Assembly (NCBI GenBank): GCA_036872755.1
Contig: JAVHNS010000018.1
Coordinates: 248,001 to 312,000 of the forward strand
Direction of reading: 5' to 3'
Length of the DNA: 64,000 nucleotides
Source of the DNA: Orbilia blumenaviensis
Taxonomy: Eukaryota > Ascomycota > Orbiliomycetes > Orbiliales > Orbiliaceae
Under the pieces are notes generated by a model. That model was given only the letters and a program-made list of their open reading frames with translations, was not told where the DNA came from and did no database searches. Position numbers and translations under genes: made by a program. Of this stretch, positions 43,057-55,147 are shown piece after piece; positions within the stretch are counted from its first letter, which is position 1, and every line of letters starts with the position of its first letter.

Positions 43057-44793
43057 ATGGCTACCTTGCCGAAGAGCGAATATACTGTAGGCTGGCTTAC
43101 AGCGCTCTCCATTGAACTAACTGCAGCTATAGCGATGCTCGACTTCACACACAATAAACCCTTTGACTACAGTTATAGCAAACAATCTGCTAATCGTTAT
43201 ACCTTTGGTTCTATCAATGGCCGCAACATCGTCATAACATCCCTTCCCGATGGGATATACGGGACTACCTCAGCTACCAGGGTAGCCGAGGATTTTCACA
43301 GAGACTTCCCTAACCTAGAACTGAGGTTTACTGTCGGGATAGCTGGCGGCGCGCCTTGTAGAGAACATGATATAAGGCTGGGGGATGTTGTCGTTGGCAG
43401 ACCTGAGGCTGGCTCCCCGGGAATCGTACAATACGATCTTGGAAAAGCTCTCGAAGGAGGGGTATTCCAGGTGTCTAGTGTTCTAAGTAAACCCCCAGAT
43501 AACATCCTCCGCGCCCTACCATCGATTCGGCGATGGCCTGAAGAAATGCTCAGCGCCGCGACTTTTCAAATATTAGCGGATACCTTCAACCAAAACAGAA
43601 AGCTTCGCCCACCGGCACAGGCTGATATTCTATTTCGCTCGGACTGCTACCACAGGGAAGAGGAAAATTCAGACGATTCATGGAACGGTGGATACCAAGA
43701 TCTCGGTAATCCTCACGACTACAAGTTCAACATCCACCGGGTTCCAGGGTCCGAAGTTACCGCTGTGTCGCCAGCTGATATTCGCCAGGAATATAATCGT
43801 AACGATCTGTATATAGCCACCCCGTCTTCAGAGGTGCGTCTAGGGAGTCAATCAAATGAACCTAGTCCACTTCGCAAACCTGCTTTCCGTCATCAAGAAT
43901 CGGAGTCGGATGTCTGCAATTTATGCGATTCCAATTACCAGGTGGACCGTAAGCCCCGTGAAACCTGGTTGAGCACTATACAGGCATGGGGGGTGCCACT
44001 GGATCCGGATACTGTTTACTGGGGACACAACAATGACGATACCTATATAAACACACCACTACCTGAAATACACTTCGGCACTATCGCGTCCGGTAACACT
44101 CTTATGCGAGATGGGAAAACTAGGGATCAACTTCAACGGCGAACTAGAGCGATGTGTTTTGAGATGGAAGCAGCGGGTATCGTCGATGCTTGGCCTTGCT
44201 TGGTCGTTAGGGGTATCTGTGATTATTCAGATTCCCATAAGAACAAGCTATGGCAGGGTTATGCGGCGGGTGCTGCAGCCGCTTTTACGAAGTTCCTCTT
44301 ACTGTCGATGTCCCACCGAGATGAAGAAATACCTCCCCCAAGGTCCCTCGGGAAAATTCGGAGCAAAAGCCCAGAGCCTGGGTATTTACGAAGGATACAG
44401 CCTATATCTTCTGAGGACGTGGATGGGAGCACCGATTATTCCCCCCGGTATGGAAAAGGCTTCGATTATCGATTGGATTCACATAAACCCGAAGAAGAGG
44501 ACGCATACAGTGCCTATTTTTCGTCGGACCACAGCAAAGCTCGTTTACCCCGGAACTCAGCACGTGGTACCGGTCGCAGTCATTACCCAAGTCAGAGGGA
44601 AAAACTACCCCTCACCAACAGAGTGACCAACGGCGATACGATAGTCGAGCAGTACGGGGACGCGCATTTCGGTCATAGCATAATGAACGGCTTTCAGGAA
44701 TTTGAGGCAGGTGATATGGATTTCACAAGTAGTGGAGGGAAGACTTTCAACGGTGCGCAAAAGTTTAAATCATCGGGGAGGATGCAATTTTAG
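43057..44793 (+). CDS. Nucleoside phosphorylase (PNP_UDP) domain protein with repeated C-terminal tail, 578 aa
   Basis: ATG 43057 begins MATLPKSEYTVGWLTAL, the usual opening of fungal PNP_UDP proteins; a longer frame upstream lacks an ATG. The phosphorylase fold spans about residues 8-425: FTVGIAGGAP, IRLGDVVVG, then after a long internal insertion CFEMEAAGI and VVRGICDYSDSHKN with GYAAGAAAAFTKFLL. These are the phosphate/ribose-site and base-site segments of the family. The enzyme class splits or exchanges nucleosides; in fungi the domain also occurs as an NLR effector. The last ~55 residues carry three units of a Gly/Thr/Phe pattern (44632-44670, 44671-44724, 44737-44790). No NB-ARC or ankyrin follows, so this is a standalone protein. 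Fold is confident; catalytic activity and role of the tail are inferred. Confidence 0.85.
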   Translation: MATLPKSEYTVGWLTALSIELTAAIAMLDFTHNKPFDYSYSKQSANRYTFGSINGRNIVITSLPDGIYGTTSATRVAEDFHRDFPNLELRFTVGIAGGAPCREHDIRLGDVVVGRPEAGSPGIVQYDLGKALEGGVFQVSSVLSKPPDNILRALPSIRRWPEEMLSAATFQILADTFNQNRKLRPPAQADILFRSDCYHREEENSDDSWNGGYQDLGNPHDYKFNIHRVPGSEVTAVSPADIRQEYNRNDLYIATPSSEVRLGSQSNEPSPLRKPAFRHQESESDVCNLCDSNYQVDRKPRETWLSTIQAWGVPLDPDTVYWGHNNDDTYINTPLPEIHFGTIASGNTLMRDGKTRDQLQRRTRAMCFEMEAAGIVDAWPCLVVRGICDYSDSHKNKLWQGYAAGAAAAFTKFLLLSMSHRDEEIPPPRSLGKIRSKSPEPGYLRRIQPISSEDVDGSTDYSPRYGKGFDYRLDSHKPEEEDAYSAYFSSDHSKARLPRNSARGTGRSHYPSQREKLPLTNRVTNGDTIVEQYGDAHFGHSIMNGFQEFEAGDMDFTSSGGKTFNGAQKFKSSGRMQF

Positions 44794-45214
44794 AAACGGG
44801 AACTGAGGGCCCTAGGGGAGGTATATTTAAGCCTTCCGGGTCTAGGGGGCCGTTCCATATTCACATATATATGTCAGCATAGCTTAGCGATTATATACTC
44901 GTGTAAATCTAGTACATCTCGAGCTCGCCTCTCTCACCAGTACATACTCATACACCTACGCGGTTAACCGGTTAACTATCTTATGTTTCACATATACTCT
45001 TTACGATTTCCTATTTATAAAATTTGTTGTACGTAAAGTCCCTCGTCAGAACTCCGCCTACATGTCTTTCAACGGCCAGGCAGCTCACACGGCAAAATAA
45101 GGCTGGATTGATTTTTATTTTGGCGAAAACATAAGTTTGTTGATAGTTTTAATTTCGCCGGAGTCCAACACCTATCCCGTGTCCCCGCAAGTACTCAAAT
45201 CAACTGACAACAAA
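44794..45214. other. Short gap between convergent genes
   Basis: 420 AT-rich bases between the 3' ends of the PNP gene and the small disordered-protein gene. Nothing else seen. Confidence 0.5.
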
Positions 45215-45971
45215 TCAACTAAGAAAGGGCTTAGACGATACCTCGTGGTCTTCTAGGTCCCCTAAGTTTCTAGTAGAACGAACGCCCAACATAGCCCAGC
45301 TACCACTATCCTCGATGCTTTCGCCATCCGTTGAACCTCCATGGCCCCAATCATAATCCCGCTGGTCGCCCTTATTTTCGAATATCCTGCCTTCTGAGGA
45401 TCGGGCGGTGAATACAGTCCAAGGGTCCGAACCACTTCTGCTATCAATATATCGCCTCATGGTCAGCGCATCCGAATTAGAGTTGTCTGTACGAGACGAA
45501 TCGTCTGGAATGCCTTCCCGGGTTGTCTGAATTGGTATCTCGGTATGTACTAATGCTATTGCACTCTAAGCAACCATTTTCGTTAGCTGTAACCAAAGTA
45601 TAATGTACCATTAAGCCAAATAAAAATTCCCATTTGAATAAGTAAACCACTAAAGAAGTCAAAGCTGGAAAGGGGAAATGTATTACATCGTGGGTAGGGG
45701 AGATATCAGATCCGCTGTTGACTCTGCCCTCATAGCTACAATCCATTGACCCGGGACGGCGTTCTATATCACTGCAGGACGGTTCGTAGCTGGGGTGTAG
45801 GAGTTGATAGGAGCCTTCAGGATTCGTGTCTTGACTTTCAGCCGTCATTAGGAAGCTGAGGGAATAACTGGTCAATGGAGATACGCTGTCATCAAGATAG
45901 ATTCCAGTATCTGTTTGATCAAATTCGATTTCGGAGCTAGTTTCGATGTATGAGAAGGAGAAAACACCCAT
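45215..45971 (-). CDS. Small acidic, probably disordered protein, 211 aa, one intron
   Basis: Exon 1 45971-45687 and exon 2 45565-45215. The 121-nt intron has donor GTAATA (weak), a CTAAC branch site 13 nt before acceptor GCTTAG, and agrees in phase. The protein is rich in Ser, Asp, Glu and Gly, without a signal peptide, membrane segment or recognised domain. Examples of its composition are EIEFDQTDTG and YDWGHGGSTDG. Two frames that fit together across a plausible intron make a gene more likely than chance, but there is no homology support. Confidence 0.45.
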
Positions 45972-48900
45972 GATGAGACTTGAATTGATATGTAACTATT
46001 CAAAAAAGCCCCTTGATGACTATTTATACTGTTGTATATAAAAACATTTAGATGTGGGAAATATTTATATTGGTTTAATATGCGTGGGGCGACTCTTGGT
46101 ATTTATAATTTTCAGTCCATAATCCCCACGCTTCTTCAAGACCATTGTTATCGTAATATATTGTGCAAGTGTAAAGTTAATGACAACTCGTGCCGTGCTA
46201 CTCGTTGTATTGAACCTTGTAACCACGTTTTTTTAGTTCGGGTTGGTCAATACTTTCGATGGAAAAGATTCACACAAAACTATAGTCGCATAGATACAAA
46301 TGAACACTGAAGTGGTTTAATGGTAGCGGCTAGCAGAGTTCAGAGGCTCGGAGCTGGGGAAAGGAACATTCGTAGTGGGAGACTATGAATGAATATCTGG
46401 TCGCCCTGCATGTAATCACATATGTAGACAGATCTTTTTCCTGTTAACAACAGTTTGAGCCGGTATCTAGGTGTATGTACCGGCACTTTGGATACAACAA
46501 AATGCATATTCAGGGGACCTGTGGGATCCGATTAGTTTAATACCCTTGCTGTCTTAGATCTCCTGCGCGCCTTTTTCAATTGTGACAGCAAGCACAGATG
46601 TGACTGTAGTAACCGGTTTTGATATGTGCCACAATTTTAAATGAGGCGTCTTTCCTATTTCGACCATACCTCTAGTTGTTCTTTTGTCGTTTCTGTTTTC
46701 GACGCCGGTCGTTTCTTAATCCATAGCATGATTTTGAATTTCTGGACTGATTGGTTTTGAAGACTAATTATCTATTGGTAGCGGCTGGAACAGGAACCTT
46801 TCGCTATCTATGCAAAGACAAAAAATGTTGCATTTTTGGATCTCGGCCAGGCCCAGATCAAAATTTTAGCGGCTCGTTGGGTCAATATCACAGGTTGAAC
46901 ATCTCGTAGTCTCCTATACCCTGCAGAACTCAGTGTCTGTCATTCGTCATCGCTGCATATGTGTGTGTCCTGATTTGGGAAGAACCATCTCCGAACTATA
47001 GCCAACCTACAAATAGGGGACGACTAACACGAATCACTACAGAATATCTCTAACAAGCAGTATGCATCGGATGGGCATTTAATTAACACAGTCAACGAAT
47101 CTTCAAGTTTAGTTAGATAGCTAAAGGAATTTGCAAGTTTGATTTGTATGCATCAAAATAGAAAGGTGTTCGGAATACTCTGCGTCTAGTCTGTGAGACA
47201 TGATTTTAGGCAATTTTTGTAAGCCTCCAACGATACCGATTACATGTGCATGCGGCGGTTGCAATTATGACCAGTACATTAACAATTGTGTCGCAAAGTT
47301 ATTCTGGAGAAGAAAGATCTCATAAGTTTAATGGCTTAAGCCGTGATCTTGGCTATGCAGAGGCCTATCTTATTCGAAATACCCACTCCGCATTACCTAC
47401 CAGGTTGTGAACACGACAGAGCGTACTATCCTTCACCGTCTAGCTAGACGTTTACATTTTACTAGCCAGCTGGGGGGCGGGATATAGAATGTGGAGCCAT
47501 TTAAAAGTCTCGAATCGAATCCTTGAAAGCAAGGGACTTAGGTTGGGGTTGTGCAGATGAAAGATCGGCCCAGGATCGACTGTGGGCCTTGCTTTTCGTA
47601 GTTGCATTGTAAATGATTATAAGCGTGTTCGTGAATTCATGGAGTCGCCCCGAGTTGCGCAGACTACCATTCATCAAATTGAAATGGAGTCAGGCCACGC
47701 CTGCAGGCGCATGCGCATATGCAAGCCCTTATACACCTTAAGTTGATGGATCGGGTCAATGGGCGGTTAATCGTGACCATGATCCTTAGCAGGTCACAGT
47801 TGTGTTTGCAGGCAACTCAGTATATGCAACGCAACGGGAATTTTGGCGTGGGAATGCATATGATCATGAGCCTGTATCCTTGCATGCGTGCGTGCATACA
47901 AGGCTGATCATGCTTATTGACATGCGAGCTAGGAGTGCTGAAAGCTTCCAATCCTGCAGATTTGAGAATAAAACGGGTGCGCCTCGGGCTACCTGGTAAC
48001 TCACTCCATGATTTTGGGAATGTATTAATACTTGTATAATTTTTATCTTATTTTCTTCATATTCGTGTGTGCCCACTTGAACGAAGGGGTATCATGCATT
48101 TGTGTGGGGGTTTTTGCAAGCTTTTCTTTGCTCTTTACTGAATTATTGGTCCCACCGTCCCCAATGTACCAGTACATTGCCCGAAATTTATGCACGCATT
48201 TATGCATGCAAGATCATTTGAATGCTGACCGGCGGGTATCGTACGTGTGCGTAAGCGGAAACTGCTTTTCTTTTCATAAGAGGGAAAATGGGTGTCCGGA
48301 TTGCATCTAGAACTGTGAAGGGAACCGTTTATGTATTGGCCTGATCCGAATACGAGAGATCTCGAAAAACCTGCTGCAGACCCATAGCTTCTAGTCGATT
48401 TCTCGCATTTTTGAGCTTAAGTTGACCACTTTAATACGATTAATAATGGTATGTCGACAGTCCTGGTCGACTGGTCCACGGGATGATACTCCGCACGTCA
48501 TATCCCGAACCCCTATTTGGCGATATTTCGAGTATTTGCAACGACACCATATCAACTGGCGGCAATAATTAATAATGTAGCGAGGGCATGCGTTCTCTGC
48601 TACATACACCTGACTTTTACATGTGCCAAGTACTGTGTTTTCAAACCCCGCAGCGCCCTACTTTCGAAGTTGCTAGTATTTTAAAATCCAACAACGTATA
48701 TTAACGTTATAACGCTTGGTCGTGGCTTGTGCGTGTAGGCTTAGAAACCCCGAGCCGCAGGCCTGAGAAGGGACTGAATGGCTCCATTCAATGGATACAA
48801 CGTACTGTATACAGCAGAGACTATCCTCGAATTCACGAAAAAGTTTGGAATTTTGATAAGTAAAAATTAATCTCTTATGAGTTGTTTCCAAGAATTATGA

Positions 48901-50021
48901 AGGCGTCGGAAAGTGGCATGGCCTGAGGTTGGTCGCATGGCATGTCTCCAGTCGAAGCCCCAGATCTCAGCAAAAGCCCAGGGGGCCAATCATAAACAGA
49001 CATATCAAGGCTTCCAACCAGGTCTCGAATTATGCACAACGGAGCCAAGGCTACTTGAAAACAAGAAAACAGGTATCTGCAGGATGATGTAATGAGCCAC
49101 CGCAGGGCTTAAATAAGATCACCGCTGCCCCACCTTTTGGGCGTGGAGAAGACAGGCGGTTGCAAGATGGCTTCTGGCTTTTGAATTTTTTTTTTTTTTT
49201 TTTTTGGCGCGACTGCGCGGGGTTTAAAAATTCTTTGCGCTGTGGGAAACTGAGGCGAGCAAGAGGCTGCCTCTGAATTTGGGTTTTTCGGTGTCAGCGA
49301 GGTCTCTATATCGAACTGAGAGTTTAGGAAAGATACCGACGGCATCGGTAACAGTTATGCTTTGCAAATTTGGAACGGTCAACGTGAATGTTTCCAGTGG
49401 CAGGAATGTGGAAACCATATGCAGCTGTGGCGCCTTTGTATGGAAAGTCATCATGATCTACATACATCGCCTACGACGGCCTTGGGTTCGGAAAGGTAAA
49501 GGACCAGAAACCAGCAGTAAGGAGATTATATGATCTGAAAAATGTCTGTTAAACGTCCAGACAATTTCCACATACTGAAAGGAATCTTGGGCTTGCCCTA
49601 GTTGACATTCCGTAAGGTGTCACATAGCTTCTTGCTTCCCATCCTACTATTGCTCCCCTCTCTGATGAGGCATCTAACTTTTGTCAAATTCATAACATTT
49701 GAAGCCTCCTAAAAACTTTGGACGGCAACCGTAAGGATCTGGAATCTAATCCCATACACCACCACAATTATACGGTACGAGTGCACAGCGCCCATCCCTG
49801 GGAGACTGATATTACCCAATTTTTTTCTTCAACTCCTATCATGACTTCGAAATTCAGTTCTTATTGTCAGTCTAAGATCCGGTTTTGATCGCCTCTAACG
49901 CCATGCATGATAGCTATGAAATATTCTGAACGTCCTCATGGCCGTTCCTCGCTGCTAAGATCGTACAACAAACTCGCATCTGCAAGTTTTCTTCGTTATC
50001 CACTTCCTACGGAAATGGCAT
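45972..50021. other. Large gene-free gap
   Basis: About 4 kb without a supported gene. Alternating purine-pyrimidine GCATGC-rich tracts lie at 47707-47723 and 47881-47900, and TGCATGC words recur between 47.2 and 48.6 kb. A poly-T run lies near 49187-49205. A minus-strand frame at 49454-49224 shows no family. The last ~700 bases contain the 3' flank of RPB5. Confidence 0.5.
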
Positions 50022-50816
50022 TTAATATACCCATCTGTAGCTAGCATATCTACCAGCCGTCTCGCTCTTTCTAATAATTTTGACAACCATGCCTCTCTTC
50101 AACCCGAAGTACTTGGCAACTGGATCTGCCTGCTGAATTCTTGGCAGCTGCGTTTCCTTCAGCCTGTATCTTTCCAACAACTTTCTCTTGTCCTCCCTGC
50201 TCATCAACACGTGCTGTGGAACCAATTCGTGACGGGTGATGTTGACTAGTAGATCTTGTTCCAAGAAGCATTCAATGACACTCGGTGCAACTGTCGGTAT
50301 TATCTTAGCTGCAGACGATGTCAAAGCTGCCATTGTGATAAAGACACCCGTATGGAAGTTGTGTTCAACGATGGTGTGGGCGAAGACACGCATCTGTTTG
50401 ATACCAATGGAAGGTTCGGGAGAGAATTCGACCCAGATTGTACCGCAGGAGTTGGGAATTAGCTGGCCGGTCTGAGAGTCGGTATTTCGGTCGATCATCG
50501 ACTGGGAAGGCTTTGCAGAGAAAGTCATCTTCTTGCGCCTGTGGGGGTGCTATATTAGCTTATCGAAGATTCAGATTTCAAGCTAGAAGGAGCCGTACTG
50601 AGGTCTGCCGTCAGAGTCGCAGTACTTGACCTTGAAGTCATCAAGGCTAATGTTGAGTTCCTCTTCTGTCAAATCGTATCCCTATGGCCGCCCGTCTTAG
50701 TATCTTGCTTAGTTGAAGAACATGTTGTCAAGTCTAACCCTGTCAGCGATCATCTCGTGTGCCGTCCTCCAAGCGCGGTAGAGGCGCGAAACCTCTCGTG
50801 CATCCGAATCCGACAT
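50022..50816 (-). CDS. RPB5: RPB5/RPABC1, shared subunit of RNA polymerases I, II and III, 225 aa
   Basis: Three exons, 50816-50739, 50681-50599 and 50538-50022, in agreeing phases. They rebuild the known protein: the start [19 protein letters not shown], then [11 protein letters not shown] across the first junction, [18 protein letters not shown] across the second, and the highly conserved C-terminal assembly domain ([50 protein letters not shown]). Length compares well with yeast (215) and human (210). RPB5 sits in the lower jaw of all three nuclear polymerases. The first donor, GTTAGA, is unusual, but the protein match fixes it. The gene is divergent from BFR1 with 481 bases between the two start codons. 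Confidence 0.96.
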
Positions 50817-51297
50817 TGTAGTGTAATTCCCGTAGCTATGAGCACACTCTTGGATCCACAGGGGATTAGGCGATTTCGAACGATTAGATATTGACTGGAG
50901 GGCAAGGAGTGTTCGGCTTTGGTGAAGCTGTCGACAATGGTGGCGATGGAGAGCGATCAGGAAGTTTCGAGGTTAAGATGCGGCTCTTTCAACGAACATT
51001 TTGTGATCCTCTAACGCGACACAAACATTTCTTGGATCATGTGATAAATAATTCGTCCGAATGATGCTACAACACGCCAACACAACTTTACCCACCACCA
51101 AAAAATGCCAGCGGCAAAATTTAACAGAAAAAAAAAAAAGTAAAGGTACCTGGAGCAGAAGCTACAACGTGTCGTCTCCTTTCCCATAACCGCCACTAGT
51201 TTTCTCCTCGATATCGCCGTTCTTCCAACATAATCCTGGCAGTTCAGCAGTCCTTTCTTTATTAAATCCGGGGATACCATAAATATCTGACGTTACA
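50817..51297. promoter_or_regulatory. Shared divergent promoter of RPB5 and BFR1
   Basis: 481 bases between the ATGs of two conserved, presumably constitutive genes transcribed away from each other. A poly-A run (12 A) lies at 51128-51139. Individual factor sites were not identified. Confidence 0.6.
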
Positions 51298-52921
51298 ATG
51301 GCCGACGCTGTAGTTGAACGAAAAGTCAAGCCTGAAAAGCCTGATGAGGCCAAGTACCAAACGGAGCTTGCGCAGCTCCAGAAGGAGCATGAAGCTATGA
51401 TGAAGAAGCTGGTATGTATATTTAATCTACCCTAAGCTGTCGCCTTGAGCTACTTGGATGGGATCGGCTGTAGCAATTGAGCTTTATGCCACCTAACCTT
51501 GTGTACCGTCGGGTAGCTACATGTCGCCTATTCTCGCGAGACCTTTTTGGCATCACAGGCGCTATGGCTAGCATACTAATTTCGGGCCCTATATAGAATG
51601 AAGTCAAGGCCAAACTCGACCTTAGTAAGCCAGCTGGTGCCAATGGCGCCCAGAATCCTGCCCAGCAGCGACAATCTGCCCTTAGAAAGGAACTTGGAGA
51701 GATCCGAGCCACCCAGTCCACAAAGAAATCCTCGAGACAGAACTTGTTGGACCGTCAGAAGGCTTTAAACGAATCTATCAACAACAAGATTGCTGCTCAG
51801 AGGACTGCACGCGCTAAGATCAACTTCAAATCGCCCGAGGAAATCGATACCGAAATCAAGAAACTGGAGGGACAGGTCGAAGGCGGAAATCTCAAGTTGG
51901 TCGACGAACGCCGAACATTGGACCAGATTTCGAATTTGAGGAAGCTCAAGAAGAATTTTGCTGGCTTCGATGAAGACCAGGCCGCTATCGATAAGCTGAA
52001 GACCTCTTTGACCGAGATTCGATCGCAACTCGATGACCCAGAGGCTAAAGCCCTCTCAGACCGTTTTACCGAAATCACTAAGGAACTCGACTCTATTAAA
52101 GCCGAACAAGATGGTGTTTTCCAGAATCTCAACTCCCTCCGTGACGAGCGTACAAAGTTGCAGAAGGAACAGCAGGAGAAGTTCGGAGAAATCAAGGCAC
52201 TTAAGGATGCCTACTACGGCGCCAAGAGTGCCTATCGGGATTACGAGCAGGAGGCCTGGAAGATCAGGAAAGAAAAACAGAAGGCTGAACGCGAAGCTTA
52301 TGAGAAGAAGAAGAAGATGGAGGTTGCAAACCAACTGCTCGAAGACGCCAGTTTCAAGGCCTTTACCAGTGAAATACACACTTGCGAGAACCTTATTGCT
52401 TACTTCGACCCTGAAAGTGTCACAAAGAAGGAAGATGGACCAGTCAGTCAATTCAAGGCGTCCATCGGAAGGACTATCACCGAAGAGCCTAAGGGAATGA
52501 AAGTCTTGAAGAAGGAGGAGGAGGACTACTTCATTGGTGGGAGCAAGAAGAAGGGAGGCAAGAAGAACAAGACTGCTAGCGCTGAAACTCCCGCCCCCGC
52601 CAAATTCTCCCTCTCAATCGGTATCCTCGAGGAATTGAGCAAGGTCGAGCTTTCCCCACCGACTGGACCGGAAGAAGTACCCAGCGTTGTCGAGAAGCTG
52701 AAGGCCAAGCTTCAACACTATAAGGAAAACCAGGAGAGAGTTACAAAGGAGGTAGGGATATCTCGACCCGATTTTTATTTAAGAAAAAGAAGAAGAAAGA
52801 AAGCTAACAGAGTGTATAGAACATCGTTAAAGCCAAGGCTAGAATCGAAGAACTTGAAAAGTTGGACCGTCTAGAGGATGCTGTCGCTGACTTCTCTGTC
52901 GCTGACGGCAAGGCCGAGTAA
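51298..52921 (+). CDS. BFR1: BFR1-like nuclear segregation / mRNP protein, 456 aa
   Basis: Exons 51298-51411, 51597-52751 and 52820-52921, all in phase 0 (donors GTATGT and GTAGGG; acceptors TATAG). The product is almost entirely charged coiled coil. It has the family's typical segments: KKSSRQNLLDRQ, KINFKSPEEID, LDQISNLRKLKKN, KLQKEQQEKFGEIKALKD, and a C-terminal lysine-rich linker followed by a short helical end EELEKLDRLEDAVADFS. Yeast Bfr1 (470 aa) associates with polysomal mRNPs and the ER and was found as a suppressor of brefeldin A sensitivity. The size match and gene layout support orthology. No odd features. Confidence 0.92.
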
Positions 52922-55147
52922 ATGCGCCAATCGCAGACCTGTCATTCTGACCAATCATCATTTCTATCAAACTTTTGTGCTCCCAATCCTTTACTCCCTG
53001 AACTTCTGGTGGAGCGACGCGCGGTAAAAATCATGTAAACTCATTTTCATATAAAAAAGCTTGTAGAATTCTTCTTCCCTCTCCCTCTGCAAGGTAATGT
53101 TCCAAAGGGCTGGATCGGCGTAACGACCAACAAGCCATGCATTGATCCCTCTTCTTCCAAGACTTCAATCATTATTATTTTTTTTTCTTTTTTCTTTTTT
53201 CTTTTTTTTTTCTTGCACTGTTTCTCGACTACCCTCTTACGCCGTTCCATGCATATATGATGTCTTCCACTGTTATGGTCCCTTCGAAGCTCGGTTCCCT
53301 TCCACGTTACACGAGGGGGTCTTATGGCGCTCTCACAATTGTATTTTATCTGCATTACTAAAGTGTTTCCTGTGTGTAATCAATAGGTAAACAAATACCA
53401 GGGAATTAACGAGATACCTCCTAGCATTTTTATCTAGCTATGTCACATTTCTAGACCTTCAGGTTCCTACCGCGTTAGTAAAGCATCGTCAAACCAAATA
53501 TATCGACCAAAAACGCTTACAGATAAAAAATCAAAGTACCATGGCCATGAGCCCGTGCCTTAAGAGCGCCTGGATTCGAGGCTTCTGTGGGCCTTCCATT
53601 TATTCTACCGACGAACTGTAGTGCTACGTATACCTCGTGTGCATGCATACCATTATATGGACAACGAATGCTACTTAACTATTCACTGTAAGATATTAAT
53701 TAGCCTAGGTCAGAGACGGCTATAGTAAACCTATAACACCAATAAAAGGTAACGGGTTCTCCTAACCATAATATAGCTGCTTCGTCGCGTCCGGGGCGGA
53801 TCGATGCTTATGGTTTTAGTCTATACACACCCGCGTCCCGCCGGGAAACAGAAACCAGATACCCGAGGGAACCGACCATGGTGTGACGGCTTTTTCACCA
53901 GATGGAAAGCTACTAACAATGCAAGCTTCCGGAAGGTATATCAAACTAAAACTTTGGAAGATCGAATGCCCAGCCAGTCCGGTGCTTCTCCAGAGATACG
54001 AGCCTGCACTCGAGTTGCCTCCTTGATGCTGTATCGAATTCCTTTAGGGGGTAGACCGGCTATAGACGACAAGGGCTGTGAGGCATCCCAACTCCCTATG
54101 CAGCAAAGTCACCGAATAGTAGACTTTTCTTCGCACAAAACAGTCGACGTTTCATCTGTTATCAGAGCGTCATAATAGCGTTTATGAACATCGGCTCGAT
54201 CCGCCGGAGGCCCACCTTAGCGTCTAGGATATAGGAAGGCAAGAACCCTACCAAATGCATTCTGCTGCGGAGGAAAGTGGAACTCTGAGACTCATTTCGC
54301 CCTACCCTTGATGCTCAAAATGGGCCTTTATTATGGGGGAGTATTAGGCCTACGAAAATGGGGCGAATGTGACGAGGACCTAAAGTTTGAACACAACAAG
54401 ACCAGTTGGAGCCGAAATTCGAATCTTATGGCAATCCACCATCCGGAGGGACGAGTAAGGATGGGAGTTTGTTTTTGACTTTTGCACTACTCGGACAAAT
54501 TCCTAGTTCTCTCGCTTTCTATAGCAATACGCTTGCACAGCCGAACGAAGACCGTAAACCTACCTTCATGACATTTGATGCAGATAAGTTCAATAAATGG
54601 TCTCGAGGTTTCAAAAGCGGGGCATAAAAGACATTATAGAAATACCTAGAATGCACCGATATTTTAGTTTTTTTGGAATACGGCGTATCACATAAAAAGG
54701 CTCTCGTATATTCCGGATTAAGACGGTATTAAATGATGTGCCCATGGGCCTATCAAAAAGCGGTATGGTATCCGTATATAGCAAAGACCTGTCTAACCAG
54801 CCGCAGCATTCTAGAAGTCACAAAACTGTGTTGTCCCTGTTGAAAAATTTAAGTCTTGGCGTTTTGTTATCGCCCGCAAACCCGCAGAAAAAAAAATCTC
54901 TGCGAACAGAATCTAGTCGGGCTTCTTTCTACGTACCACCATCCCACATCCACCTTCATCGACTTCCTCCTCTCCAGTTCCAATTGACCTTTCCGTTCGA
55001 CAATAGGCTGCCCTCATTGTCATTGGTATCTTTATTGATACCTTTCTGTCTAGAGCTTCAGCTCTTTTTATTTTAATCCGCAAGTCTCGCCAGCTCGAGC
55101 TTCGCATCCCACCTTTTTTAGCCAAAAAAAAAAGGCACCCCGCCACG
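52922..55147. other. Gap between BFR1 and the MSS116-like gene
   Basis: About 2.2 kb. A T-rich tract at 53171-53216 probably belongs to the BFR1 3' flank. A GAGACC-type word (AACAAGACCAGTTGGAGCC) lies at 54395-54413. Frames of 73-123 codons at 53.8-55.1 kb have no family and no splice logic. Confidence 0.5.

Noticed and set aside
46301..46370. tRNA-like text (TGGTTTAATGGTAGCGGC...GTTCAGA)
   Set aside because: A D-arm-like word is present but no matching acceptor stem, anticodon arm or T arm can be folded around it.
49224..49454. 76-codon minus-strand frame near a poly-T run
   Set aside because: It lies in low-complexity surroundings with several overlapping open frames and no recognised motif.
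53804..54627. Frames of 123 and 73 codons between BFR1 and the helicase gene
   Set aside because: No family resemblance, no signal peptide, no splice logic; lengths are within chance expectation.
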